Source: Hygrocybe punicea | Taxonomy: Eukaryota; Basidiomycota; Agaricomycetes; Agaricales; Hygrophoraceae | DNA length: 64,000 bases | Reading direction: 5' to 3' | NCBI GenBank assembly: GCA_963556145.1 | Contig: OY744470.1 | Location: 3,534,001 to 3,598,000, forward strand | In this document: positions 1-11,499 of the stretch, piece after piece | Layout of the letters: each line of letters begins with the position of its first letter | Numbering within the stretch: the stretch's first letter is position 1 | Translations under genes and position numbers: made by a program | Notes under the pieces: model-generated | Told to the model about the DNA's origin: nothing | What the model saw: the letters and a program-made list of their open reading frames with translations, nothing else | Databases searched by the model: none

Positions 1-892
1 TCATCACCATAGCTGTCACACAGTTCGGTCTTTGTTGAAACGATATGATAAAGCAGTAGATGGAATGCAGGAAATGAAGGCAGCCTTTGAGGAGCTTTCC
101 GAAACTGTGGATGAGCAAGTGCTGGCGGAGTGGAAGGAAGAAGAAAGAAGGGCAATGGATTTCCGTGGTGACTACTTGAGGGTATTCGACGTCAGAATGG
201 AGAAAGGTTTGTCTTGTAAAGTGTTGGTGTTTTGGACACGGTAATGATGTTTCACCAGCACCATCGCAGGCTGAGATCAGGTTGAGACTGATAACAGGGA
301 ATCCCAAAGATGTAATGGCTGGTCGGGTGACCATCTTAAATGAAGGAATAAACATAGAACAAGCACAGTAGGATGTATCCTCATTCTCATCGATCGTCTC
401 TTTGACATTTGTTTACCCTACAGGAATACTCTGAAAACAACGGCTCGTGCTGTTCAAAAAACAGGCAGTTTCACAGACAAGGCAAATCTGGAGGATCAGC
501 GAAATAGACTGCAGTCTCGGATCGACTCGTTCCACAGAAAAATACAAGGAATACTTGGTGAAGATGTGGATGAGTGTAATCTGGTCAATTATGATCCCAC
601 TGCTGATGACTGGATTGTGGATGAGGATGAGGAGGGTGGGGTAGATGAAGAAGATGATGACCATGTTGCAGAATGGCCAGAAAATTGCCGACTCACAATG
701 CCATCGACCTTAGGAGTGGAGGAATGTGCTCAGCTGGGTTTGGAAAATTTGGTGGCTCAGGAGGTGGAACTCAGGGTGGGCCAAGCAAACGATTGTTTGG
801 AAAACTTGAGGATGACACTGGGTGAGAAAATGGTAATCTTTCGAACCTCTGTTCGTGGAGCAAACAGCCAGAAGAAGAAGACTCGAGCATGG
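1..892 (+). pseudogene. KDZ transposase, upstream fragment (split by LTR element)
   Basis: This is the C-terminal third of a Kyakuja-Dileera-Zisupton transposase, cut by the window start. I read exons at <1-206, 259-367 and 424-892, with GT..AG introns of 52 and 56 nt. The reading frame is open throughout. It contains the family features APSQAEIRLRL, an acidic DEDEEGG stretch and the C-terminal ELRVGQAND..LR segment. Translation stops after KTRAW, where an LTR element begins. The frame resumes at 24898 after removal of the insert and one 4-bp target copy. The insertion is the only lesion I see in the visible part, so the gene was probably intact when hit. KDZ enzymes mobilise DNA transposons in fungi. 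The family call rests on motif resemblance. Confidence 0.8.
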
Positions 893-1576
893 TGTGACGG
901 CGAGTGTGGTTGTAGATCCGAATGGGAATCTACTGTGAAGGGTGATCAGCTAGTGGAAGTGATCAAAGGAGTGGCAAGTAGAGAATCTGAGGTCACGTAA
1001 GTGGGAACCGGAGAGGATTGGACCTTTCCGATTGATCGGGTTGGTGTCCGATTGGTCGGGTTGGTGTCCGGATTGATTTGGGTGTCGGATCCGGTTGGGT
1101 CGTGAAGTTTGACGAAGAGTTTTTAGGTATAGTAAGGGCGGGTTTGTTATGGGATAACGGAAAGTGGTGAGAGACTTAGTACGAAAGGGTTCTGCGTTTT
1201 GGGGTGAAGAGTCAACTTGTATTATTGGTACAACTATCTCTACATTTTATAGTACTTAAACAAGGCGGTGCTCTGCACAGGCCAGTTAGGAGAAGAGGCA
1301 GTAAACGTCAAATCTACTGAAACATATCAACCCGATCAGTGTCTCTATGAAACGTGATAGGAACTGTAGTATAGGAGTGAACCGGTGTTGATGATCGTCG
1401 TGATGAGAACGTATACAATCGGGTTGAGCGCCGCCCTGTGTTACGGATCGGATCCGGATCCAGGTTTGGTGGATTTTGGAACGTATTTCGATCGGGTTCG
1501 TTATAGGTCTTTGTGCGGATTCGGGTTGTGTCGTATATGTCGGGTTTTCGTGTATAGAGGGACCCTGCCCTCTACA
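893..1576 (-). repeat. 3' LTR of outer Gypsy element
   Basis: This 684-bp repeat matches 24208-24893. It starts TGTGACGG immediately after the ATGG target copy and ends TCTACA. The adjoining purine-rich tract on the minus strand makes it the 3' LTR. Confidence 0.9.
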
Positions 1577-1592
1577 TCTCCCCCACACTTCT
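1577..1592 (-). other. Polypurine tract of outer element
   Basis: On the minus strand a purine run (AGTGTGGGGGAGA) abuts the left LTR. This is the expected position for the plus-strand primer of reverse transcription, and it fixes the element's orientation. Confidence 0.65.
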
Positions 1593-1869
1593 AATAGAGA
1601 CCATCCCTGGTCGATCCGTCAGTCAAATAAGCTCGAGGTCGATCCGGATTGGAATCCAACACGTCGGATTGTCATATGGTCATACAGGCGTGTGCAAGCC
1701 GACGGCAATCCGGGGATAAGGATAAGAATCCGCGAAAACCCAAGAAGGCAACCGGGGCCGAGCATAAACAAAGCCGCCACGTGACTGCGTCAACAACGAC
1801 ACACAAGAAAAATTTTCTTATGCGACATCAACATCAACAACCCCACCAATACTGCTCAGTTATCACAAG
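1593..1869. other. Leader of the antisense accessory gene
   Basis: This is non-coding sequence between the 3' LTR and the ATG at 1870. The last 50 nt are rich in CAACATCAACAA-type sequence, which resembles a fungal 5' leader. I see no clear TATA box. Confidence 0.3.
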
Positions 1870-3354
1870 ATGCAACCTTCCCACGACGAGTTTCTCCAAG
1901 CCCTCGATGAAAACACACGCCAAGACCTTGCCGACGCGATAGCGGAGGTGCGGGAGGTTGACCAAACGGCCCATGAAGTCATGCAAGAGGGCCGCGAGGC
2001 GGAAGCGTCCCAATGGGTCTTCAGACGGAAGCGGGCACTGGTACGTGGTCGAATAGCACATTGTAGGGCAATTCACAACTGAACGTAACGCGGACAACAG
2101 CGTGCCTATGTAGGTATTACCGCGGAAATCCGGGAGAGTGGGATCGAGGTCGTCAAGTCCGCCGGATGGAGGAGCGCCGGGATGCTGATGGTGGAAATCG
2201 AACGTTGGATCGTGAACCGCCAGGAACATATATGATGGGAACAGGAGACGGCAACCCGAGAGGCAGCAGAGGAGGCACAACGCCGGGAGGAGGATCGAAG
2301 GGAGGCTGAGGCGGCAGCGGAAAGGAAACAGGCAGCTGAAAAGGAAGCGACCCGACGCCAGAAGGAACGAGATGAAGAGGCAGCAACCGCTAAACGGGAC
2401 TACGAAGCCAAGCGTAAACGACTGGCGGCCGAATTCGTCCTGGAGCAGCAAAGGAGAAATGCCGAGTACCGGATGATTCCGGACGGGTTCGAGGGCATAG
2501 GGGAGTTTTCGCAAACGCAACATACGGACGGTCCGGTTGGTGGGGCGGCCGACAACGAGGACGATGCAGTTTCCTCGCCCTCGAATCACAAAATGGAGTG
2601 GGAGGCGGCCCAACTCAGGGAAATCAAGCAAACGAATCCGGCAGACGACGGTTTGAAAGACTTCTCCATCCCAAGGGGAGAGTTGGAGGGGCCAGCGGGG
2701 GAGGACCAGAATAACGGGCCGTCCGTACGTCGTCCCTTCTTCACATTGTGCCAACTAACGAAGTTCCAGCTAACCGGTCCATTCCGTATTCGACAGTGCG
2801 ACGGGTGCGAAATCGCAAAGGAAGCCTGTCGAGGAGTCGAGGGCTTTGCCTGCGAGCGGTGCAAGCGCTTGAAAAAGAAGTGCATATTGGCGGCAAGGGG
2901 CGCGATTGGAGGGGTGAAAAAGACCGCACGAAAGGGAAAGGAGAAGGCTCGTAACCCGGCCACGAAGCGCAAGATCATCCCGATGGTTGAAATCCTGGTC
3001 AAGCGCAAGGTACCGGTCAAGGGGCCGTCAAGTAGTAAGCGGACGCTCTCGGAGGTGGAACCCGACTCGGAATCAGAGGCGAAGGATCCGAAAGAACTCG
3101 AGGTCCCGAGGCACGTACTGAAACGGCCCCGGATAAGTGAAGACTTCGAGGAAAACCTCAACTATATGTGGCAGGTCGCCAACAAGTCCCAGAACGACAT
3201 CGCGATGGCCGCGGAACAACTCGCCACATACACGGCCGCGGTCAATTCTCGTCTCACAACGATAACCCAACAACTCAACCGGATCCATGCCAACCACGCA
3301 CTCCTCATTACGCAACTCGAAATTGTGGGCGTCAAAACCCAGGGAACAAAGTGA
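1870..3354 (+). pseudogene. Antisense accessory gene of outer Gypsy: coiled coil plus six-Cys zinc cluster
   Basis: One reading frame runs from ATG 1870 to the stop at 3354, interrupted by TGA 2080, TAA 2086 and TGA 2233. Each stop is one C-to-T change from a sense codon. The N-terminal part is helical. A long E/A/R/K-rich coiled coil follows (about 2240-2470), then an acidic linker. At 2797-2883 there are six cysteines spaced C-x2-C-x6-C-x7-C-x2-C-x6-C. Basic K/R tracts and a helical tail complete the protein. The spacing fits fungal Zn2Cys6 domains, but the basic stretch (KRLKKK) lies in the second half-cluster, not the first. The gene converges on the element's own pol, whose stop is at 3689. 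A DNA-binding or regulatory role is inference. Confidence 0.6.
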
Positions 3355-3688
3355 CGGGTTCCGTGGAGGAGAAGCGTCGGGAGGCCAGCCGGTCTGTACA
3401 TATAAATGTGTAGTAAAATTTTGACACTTTTTCGGACTGAGAAACGAATAGACATAAAAAAAAGAAAATCGACACTCTATCAGCTAGGTCCCCACTGGCA
3501 AGGGTGAAGCCCGAAGACTTTCCAAGCACGGCGTGATCGGGACTAATCGCATCATTCGAGTTCGTGAAATAAAAACGAAAAGGGGAGCGGAAACAGAAGG
3601 AGTCCAAAACTGAAACAGATAGTATCCCACCGGGTAGACCTGATGAGTACCAGCGGGTTGAAACCGGACCAAAACGGGGTACGGGTGG
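3355..3688. other. Gap between converging accessory gene and pol
   Basis: No gene is visible. This is the 3' flank shared by the antisense accessory gene (ending 3354) and the integrase C-terminus (stop at 3689 on the minus strand). Confidence 0.5.
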
Positions 3689-4414
3689 CTAATTGTCGTC
3701 AACGGGTTCATCAAACACTGGAAATTCGTCAGCCGGAGAGGCGGATCCGTTAGACGAGACGTCGGGTTCGTGCGTGTTCACCGGAAAGCGCAGAAAGCCG
3801 TCAAGGGAGATCGAGAGACGCGAGCGGCTATAGTATGGTATAAGCCGGAACGCCGTGTACCGGGTTCGAGAAACGGTTCCGTCTAACTCGGCAAGAATGT
3901 AAGACTGACCCTCCGTCTTGCGGACGACAATCATTGGACCAAACCAACGCGGCTTTGACTTCCGGTCTAGAGACATCTCGACCCGTGAATTCCGGATGAG
4001 TACCAGATCGCCGGGTCGCAAGTCGTAGCTTTTGATCGTATTCGCAAATTTCTCTTCGAACTGTCGAACGGATTCGAACCGTGACTTGAGTACACGATCC
4101 CTAATGGCGTCAAGGTCCTCTGGCCGTTTCCGTAGTTGTCGGGCACGGAGAGCAATAAGTTCCGGCGTCGTCATAGCACTTTGCCGTGGAACCAAATATG
4201 TTGCTTCAGCTAAGTCGAACGGAAAGAGGGGCTCGACACCATGAGCCATATAATATGATGAATACCTGAGGTCCCGGTGGGTTGTAACCCGTTCTGCCCA
4301 AAATACCGAGTGTGCAATGGTGTGCCAACTCCGCTCGTCGCCATCGCATGTTTTCATTATTGCTTCGCGAACATCCCGATGACGACATTCGACAGGTCCG
4401 TTAGCCTGTGAGTT
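3689..4414 (-). pseudogene. Outer Gypsy integrase C-terminal part
   Basis: This segment carries the final acidic position of the integrase DDE triad (NGPVECRHRDVREA) and the C-terminal strand-rich domain (LRPGDLVLIRNSRVE, KPRWFGPMIVV). It ends in an acidic tail at 3689. It is the continuation of 11500-14442 after removal of the foldback element and one 7-bp target copy; the joined frame is exact (YNS-QANGP). Pol here is disrupted both by that insertion and by upstream frameshifts, so it is a pseudogene. Confidence 0.85.
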
Positions 4415-6760
4415 CAGTAGACCCAGTCGTTTTGGTTAACCCAATTGCAGATATAGTTGCAAAAGGTAGGTACACATAGCGCAGTTGCTTGCTGGGGGGG
4501 TAGGTTAACCCAAAAGACAGCACTTGCTGGGGAAATGTGGTGTGGTAGGTTGACCCAGGTACAGCTCTTGCTGGTCAAGGCTGGCTGGTTGGGTCAACCT
4601 GGTGTCAGCTCTGCCATGGAGTCGGTTAACCCAGGGCAGCTATTCCAGGATGGTTGGGTTGACCCAGGCCCAGCTGTTCAAGCCATGTGGGTTGACCTGG
4701 CTGCAGTTATTGTTGCAGCACTGGGTTGACCCCAGTCCAGCTCTTGCTGCAGGCTGGGGTTGACCTAGATGCAGCTGTTGCTGCAGAACTGGGTTGACTA
4801 GGGCCCAGCACTTGCTGGAGGGTGGGGTGACTGGGGTCCAGTGATTGCTGCAGCACCGGGTCAACCAAGGGCCAGTTATTGCTGCAGCATGGGGTTGACC
4901 TGGCCCCAGCTCTTGCTGCAGCACCGGGTCAACCAAGGGCCAGTTATTGCTGCAGCATGGGGTTGACCTGGTCCCAGCTCTTGCTGCAGCACAGGGTCAA
5001 CCTGGGCCCAGCTATTGCTGCAGCATTGGGTTGACCTGGGCCCAGCTATTGTTGCAGCACTGGGTTGACCCGGGTCCAGCACCTGCTGCAGGGCTTGGGT
5101 TGACCAGGATCAGCTATTGCTGCAGCACCAGGTCGACCTGGGCCCAGGTATTGCTGCAGCATTGGGCTGACCCGGGTCCAGCACCTGCAGGGCTTGGGTT
5201 GACCAGGATCCAGCTGTTGCTGCACCACCAGGTCGACCTGGGCCCAGCTATTGCTGCCGCATTGGGTTGACCTGGGCCAGATATTGCTGCAGCATTGGGT
5301 CGACCTGGTCCCAGCTCTTGCTGCAGCATTGGGTTGACCTGGCCCCAGCTCTGGCTGCAGAACCGGGTCAACCCAGGGCCAGCTATTGCTGCAGCATTGG
5401 GTTGACCTGGTCCCAGCTCTTGCCGCAGCACTGGGTCAACCTGGGCCCAGCTCTTGCTGCAGCATTGGGTCAACCCAGGTCCAGCTCTTGTTGCAGCATT
5501 GGGTCAACCCAGGTCCAGCACCTGCTGCAGGGCTTGGGTTGACCAGGATCCAGCTATTGCTGCAGCACTTGGTTGACCCTGGCCCGGCACTTGCTGCAGG
5601 GTAGGTTGACCAGGGTCCAGCTATTGCTGCAGCACTGGGTTGACCCAGGTCCAGCACCTGCTGCAGGGCTTGGGTTGACCGGGAGCCAGCGATTGCTGCA
5701 GCACTGGGTTGACCTGGCCCCAGCTCTTGCTGCAGCACCGGGTCAACCCAGGGCCAGTTATTGCTGCAGCATTAGGTGGACCCAGGTCCAGCACCTGCTG
5801 CAGGGCTTGGGTTGACCAGGATCCAGCTATTGCTGCAGCACCAGGTCAACCTGGGCCCAGCTATTGCTGCAACATTGGGTCGACCTGGGCCAGCTATTGC
5901 TGCAGGATTGGGTTGACCTGGCCCCAGCTCTTGCTGCAGCCCCAGGTCGACCTGGGCCCAGCTATTGCCACAGCATTGGGTTGACCTCAGCCTAGCTATT
6001 GCTGCAGCACTGGGTTGACCCAGGTCCAACACTTGCTGCAGGATAGGTTGCCAGGGGCACAGCTCGTTCTGCACCATTGGGTTGATCCTGGACCCACTGA
6101 TGGGGCAGGCTTGGGTTCACCAGGGTCTGGCTATTGCTCCAGCACTGCGTTGCCATGCCCAGCTTTTGCTGCAGAAATGGGTTGACCCTGGCCCAGCTCT
6201 CCCTGCAGCATTGGGTTGACCAGCGTCCAGCTCTTGCTGCAATGTGGGCTCATGTCGGTCGACAGGCTTGCATCACATCCCACTTTGCCTGCATGTATTT
6301 CATGTTCCAAACATTGCCAGAGCCCACACCAGCTCAAGCCAATATTTATTCAGAAACTGCCATATAAAGTAATCAAAATGTTTCAACCTGTACATGACAT
6401 AAATGTACCACGTAATATAATTTGAATGCACTTATTAAAAACACAGGGAATAGCAAATTTAAAATTTTATTATTTTGACAATGCACAATCTCTTACTTTT
6501 ACTATCAGTCAGCCATTACAGGAGCTACTTATCCCCAATGACAATCTATGACAAAATTAGAACTTACCCCACTTGGAATATTGTGCTTTTCTATTCAATA
6601 TTGCTCAATTCTCCATTGGAATCAATATATATAACCTCACTATTACTTAAAATAGACATAAATTTAATGATTATTTTATCCAAATACCTAATTAAATAGT
6701 GAAGGGCAGAAGGCAGGTGAGAGGAAGATAGGTGGGTGTGGAGTGGGAAGACGGTGGGAG
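4415..6760 (+). repeat. Left arm of foldback element
   Basis: This arm is an inverted copy of 9249-11492 and about 102 bp longer. Matching positions add to 15907, then 15975, then 16009 moving inward. The steps of 68 and 34 bp equal two and one minisatellite units. Confidence 0.85.
4700..6250 (+). repeat. Minisatellite, ~34-bp unit, left arm
   Basis: About 45 tandem units of 33-35 bp share a GGGTTGACC core, a GGGCCCAGCT segment and TTGCTGCAGCA. The core resembles GGTTAACC, which occurs near the element tip (about 4434 and 4504). Open frames across the array (for example LLLQHWVDPGPAPAAG) exist only because the unit lacks stops, and they are not genes. Confidence 0.9.
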
Positions 6761-9248
6761 TGGGAGTGGGAAGAAGGTGGGAGTGGGAGTGGAGAAAGGT
6801 GGGAATGGGAGAAGGGGATGGGTGTGGGAGAAGGGGGTGGGAGTGGGAGAAGAGGGAAGGTGGAGGCAGGAGGGAAGGGCAGCAGGGAGAGGGAGAGGGA
6901 GATGGAGATGGAGGAGGACTGGGATAGGGAGAGGGAGAGGGAGCAGGGGTGGGATGTACATACCTCTCGCGTTTCCGTCGTCCTCGTCGTCTTCGTCTGC
7001 ATCTCCGCCGTCCTCGTCCCGTCGTCCTCATCCCGTCGTCCTCGTCCCGTCGTCCTCGTCCCGTCGTCCTCGTCTGCGTCTCCGCCGTCCTCGTCCCCGT
7101 CGTCCCCGTCGCTGTCGTACCTGTTCCCGTCGTTCCCGTCCTCGTCGTCATCGTCCTCGTTGTCGTCGTCATCCGCGTCTCCGTCCCCGTCGTCGTCCTC
7201 GTCGTCACCTGGATGGTTGTCGTCGTCCCCCGGATGGTCGTCGTCGTCTCCGTCGTCCTGTCGTCCCGTCGCTATCCTTCTCCGCCCCGTCGTCCCCTCG
7301 CCGGCCGTCTGTGACCTCGTCGACTGTCCTCGTCGTTGCCGTCGTGGTTGTCTCGGCCGTCCGTCCTGGTCGTTGGCGCATCCTCGTACCCGGCCTCGCG
7401 GCATCCTCACGGTGGCCGTTTTCGTCGGCTTCCGTTCTGTTTGCTGGCGCGTTGTGTTCTGCTGTTGGGTGTTCGGAATCGCCTGTTTGGCGTGGGGTAC
7501 CTGCAAAAGGTCAACAATTAGCAAAGAATACCAAAAAGTTAAAATCAGAAATTACCTCGGGTGCTCCTCTGCACCCGTCTCCTGTCGTTGACGCGTTCTT
7601 GTTGAAAACGAGTCGATGTTTGAACTCGCGCGGGAAAGCCAACCGGCAGTTGCCGATTTCCCAAACGGGTTCGAGTTGCCAAACATGGAAGTGTCGCTGA
7701 AGCTTTTGAATCTTCTAGCATGCACAACAATGCATGCATACCCGAAGTGAGATCCTCAAAAGGTGTAAATATGGTATATCTACCCTCATACCAAAATTTG
7801 TATTTTATTCGGCCCTGCATCAAGAGCTATTCACAATTTATTCCATTCCTCTGCCAGAATTGGACCCTTAATGATCTAACTTTGTCTTAAAAATCTGAAA
7901 TTAATCTAAGGAGTACTTGAATGAGTACTCATTGTGGTACACATAAGTGCCTGATTGTTGGTGGACCAGGACCTTTGTTTCAGCCAAGCAAATGCACAGA
8001 ATTGTGCATTGTGGCTGACCCATCAACCAAGTCCGAACTTCAAGTTCAGCTTTACTTTGAACCTTTCATTTCTTGGCTACAACAGATTCTGGGACCACCA
8101 AGTGCCAGGCACTGATCATCAATACAATAGATACTTTACATAGTAGTTTCACAATTATTCTCATATTTTTCAGAGCAATATTGGTAAAGTAGCATTTGAA
8201 GGGTCCGAAATTGGCAGGGAGGTATCAATGAATCATGGATATCTCTCTATGTATGCCATAATAAAATACAAAATTTGGGGAGGATGTAGTTAGAGGCTAA
8301 TTCTATCCCTACATGGTCTTAAATGTGCTACACAGTTGTTGTGCTCCATGCAATTACACTGAGAAAAGTAAGATCTTGGTTACATATAAGGCAACTCGCG
8401 CCCGTTTGGGCAATCGGCAACCTCCGGCGTGGGTTCGCGTACTCCACGATGCGTCCACGAGAACAGCAACAGCAGCAAAATCAAGTAGAAGGTATGTATA
8501 TTTCTCAAAATTTATTACTATTACTATGCTAGCTAATATTATTGTTTTTATGAAGGACTTTCTCACTGCCGCGCCTGGAATTGACCACAACACGCATGCC
8601 CGCGCCATGTCACCTCAACGCCCAACTGAAGGGCCGAAACGGCGGATGGCAGGCAACGACGAGGACAGAGGCGACGAGGGCACAGACGGCCAGCCGGGGA
8701 AGACGACGGGGACGGAGATGGCCAGCGAAGAGACGACAGGACGACGGAGTCGACGACCATCCAGGGATCGACGAGGACGAGGACGGGGACGGAGACGGGG
8801 ACGACGACAACGAGGACGACGTTGGGAACGGGGACAACGGGGACGGGAACGACGGGGACGGCCAGCTAGGGGACGACAGGACGACGCAGACGACGACGAC
8901 CATCCATCGGACGACGAGGACTATGGCAGATGACTACGACAACGACGACGATGACGACGACGAGAGGAATGACGGGAACGGGAACGACAGGGACCGGAAC
9001 GGCGTGGACGGGGACGGGGACGGGGACGGGGACGGGGACGGGGACGGGAACGAGCGGGACGAGGACGGCGGAGACATAGACGAAGACGATGAGGACAACG
9101 GGAACGTATGTACAGTCCACTCTCCTCCCTCTCTCCCTGTCCCTCTCCGTCTCCGTCTCCGTCTCCGTCTCTGTCTCCCTCCCTTCCCTGCTGCCTTCCC
9201 ACCTTCCCTCTTCTCCCACTCCCACTCCACTCCCACTCCCTTCTCCCA
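6761..9248. other. Interior of foldback element
   Basis: Two low-complexity blocks (about 6960-7500 and 8620-9110) are loose inverted copies of each other, made of CGTCGTCCTCGTC/GACGAGGACG repeats. They translate to Asp/Gly- or Arg-rich sequence. Both are followed inward by a similar short stretch (translation RLGNRQ). The core at 7700-8390 is AT-rich. The long open frames follow from the repeat composition, and I do not call them genes. Confidence 0.5.
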
Positions 9249-11492
9249 CTCCCACCGTCTTCCCACTCCACACCCACCTATCTTCCTCTCACCTGCCTTC
9301 TGCCCTTCACTATTTAATTAGGTATTTGGATAAAATAATCATTAAATTTATGTCTATTTTAAGTAATAGTGAGGTTATATATATTGATTCCAATGGAGAA
9401 TTGAGCAATATTGAATAGAAAAGCACAATATTCCAAGTGGGGTAAGTTCTGATTTTGTCATAGATTGTCATTGGGGATAAGTAGCTCCTGTAATGGCTGA
9501 CTGATAGTAAAAGTAAGAGATTGTGCATTGTCAAAATAATAAAATTTTAAATTTGCTATTCCCTGTGTTTTTAATAAGTGCATTCAAATTATATTACGTG
9601 GTACATTTATGTCATGTACAGGTTGAAACATTTTGATTACTTTATATGGCAGTTTCTGAATAAATATTGGCTTGAGCTGGTGTGGGCTCTGGCAATGTTT
9701 GGAACATGAAATACATGCAGGCAAAGTGGGATGTGATGCAAGCCTGTCGACCGACATGAGCCCACATTGCAGCAAGAGCTGGACGCTGGTCAACCCAATG
9801 CTGCAGGGAGAGCTGGGCCAGGGTCAACCCATTTCTGCAGCAAAAGCTGGGCATGGCAACGCAGTGCTGGAGCAATAGCCAGACCCTGGTGAACCCAAGC
9901 CTGCCCCATCAGTGGGTCCAGGATCAACCCAATGGTGCAGAACGAGCTGTGCCCCTGGCAACCTATCCTGCAGCAAGTGTTGGACCTGGGTCAACCCAGT
10001 GCTGCAGCAATAGCTAGGCTGAGGTCAACCCAATGCTGTGGCAATAGCTGGGCCCAGGTCGACCTGGGGCTGCAGCAAGAGCTGGGGCCAGGTCAACCCA
10101 ATCCTGCAGCAATAGCTGGCCCAGGTCGACCCAATGTTGCAGCAATAGCTGGATCCTGGTCAACCCAAGCCCTGCAGCAGGTGCTGGACCTGGGTCCACC
10201 TAATGCTGCAGCAATAACTGGCCCTGGGTTGACCTGGTGCTGCAGCAAGAGCTGGGGCCAGGTCAACCCAGTGCTGCAGCAATCGCTGGCTCCCGGTCAA
10301 CCCAAGCCCTGCAGCAGGTGCTGGACCTGGGTCAACCCAGTGCTGCAGCAATAGCTGGACCCTGGTCAACCTACCCTGCAGCAAGTGCCGGGCCAGGGTC
10401 AACCAAGTGCTGCAGCAATAGCTGGATCCTGGTCAACCCAAGCCCTGCAGCAGGTGCTGGACCTGGGTTGACCCAATGCTGCAACAAGAGCTGGACCTGG
10501 GTTGACCCAATGCTGCAGCAAGAGCTGGGCCCAGGTCGACCCAGTGCTGCGGCAAGAGCTGGGACCAGGTCAACCCAATGCTGCAGCAATAGCTGGCCCT
10601 GGGTTGACCCGGTTCTGCAGCCAGAGCTGGGGCCAGGTCAACCCAATGCTGCAGCAAGAGCTGGGACCAGGTCGACCCAATGCTGCAGCAATATCTGGCC
10701 CAGGTCAACCCAATGCGGCAGCAATAGCTGGGCCCAGGTCGACCTGGTGGTGCAGCAACAGCTGGATCCTGGTCAACCCAAGCCCTGCAGGTGCTGGACC
10801 CGGGTCAGCCCAATGCTGCAGCAATACCTGGGCCCAGGTCGACCTGGTGCTGCAGCAATAGCTGATCCTGGTCAACCCAAGCCCTGCAGCAGGTGCTGGA
10901 CCCGGGTCAACCCAGTGCTGCAACAATAGCTGGGCCCAGGTCAACCCAATGCTGCAGCAATAGCTGGGCCCAGGTTGACCCTGTGCTGCAGCAAGAGCTG
11001 GGGCCAGGTCAACCCCATGCTGCAGCAATAACTGGCCCTTGGTTGACCCGGTGCTGCAGCAATCGCTGGACCCCAGTCACCCCACCCTCCAGCAAGTGCT
11101 GGGCCCTAGTCAACCCAGTTCTGCAGCAACAGCTGCATCTAGGTCAACCCCAGCCTGCAGCAAGAGCTGGACTGGGGTCAACCCAGTGCTGCAACAATAA
11201 CTGCAGCCAGGTCAACCCACATGGCTTGAACAGCTGGGCCTGGGTCAACCCAACCATCCTGGAATAGCTGCCCTGGGTTAACCGACTCCATGGCAGAGCT
11301 GACACCAGGTTGACCCAACCAGCCAGCCTTGACCAGCAAGAGCTGTACCTGGGTCAACCTACCACACCACATTTCCCCAGCAAGTGCTGTCTTTTGGGTT
11401 AACCTACCCCCCCAGCAAGCAACTGCGCTATGTGTACCTACCTTTTGCAACTATATCTGTGATTGGGTTAACCAAAACGACTGGGTCTACTG
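9249..11492 (-). repeat. Right arm of foldback element
   Basis: This is the inverted partner of 4415-6760. Outside the unit-number differences the arms look nearly identical, including an AT-rich non-repeat stretch (6420-6700 versus 9310-9590). Confidence 0.85.
9770..11230 (-). repeat. Minisatellite, ~34-bp unit, right arm
   Basis: This is the inverted counterpart of the left-arm array with three fewer units. It shows the same GGTCAACCC core and TGCTGCAGCAA segments. Confidence 0.9.
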
Positions 11493-11499
11493 GTGAGTT

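Larger units (their letters stand above)
4415..11492. mobile_element. 7.08-kb giant foldback (inverted-repeat) element
   Basis: The insert begins CAGTAGACCCAGTCG and ends with its exact reverse complement. GTGAGTT is duplicated at 4408-4414 and 11493-11499. Removing 7,085 nt restores the integrase frame, which confirms a 7-bp duplication. The outer arms (about 4415-6760 and 9249-11492) are near-identical inverted copies filled with a ~34-bp minisatellite. The inner parts form a looser inverted repeat of CGTCGTCCTCGTC-type sequence. The centre (about 7700-8390) is AT-rich and unique. I see no transposase, so it is probably non-autonomous. The superfamily is unassigned, because 7 bp does not match the usual hAT (8) or Tc1 (2) lengths. 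Confidence 0.85.

Noticed and set aside
1834..2754. 306-aa minus-strand frame
   Set aside because: It is a shadow of the plus-strand coiled-coil and zinc-cluster gene, whose composition is biased.
4640..6077. Many open frames of 60-120 aa with LLLQHWVDPGPA-type sequence
   Set aside because: They come from a 34-bp minisatellite unit that lacks stop codons in several frames on both strands.
4700..6250. CRISPR-like regular repeats
   Set aside because: Units are contiguous without unique spacers, and the sequence is eukaryotic.
6688..7700. Frames of 205-322 aa, Asp/Gly-, Arg- or Ser-rich, on both strands
   Set aside because: They overlap each other on low-complexity CGTCGTCCTCGTC repeats. No domain is present, and composition explains the length.
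8581..9321. 246-aa acidic frame
   Set aside because: This is the inverted counterpart of the above; the repeats encode Asp/Gly by chance.
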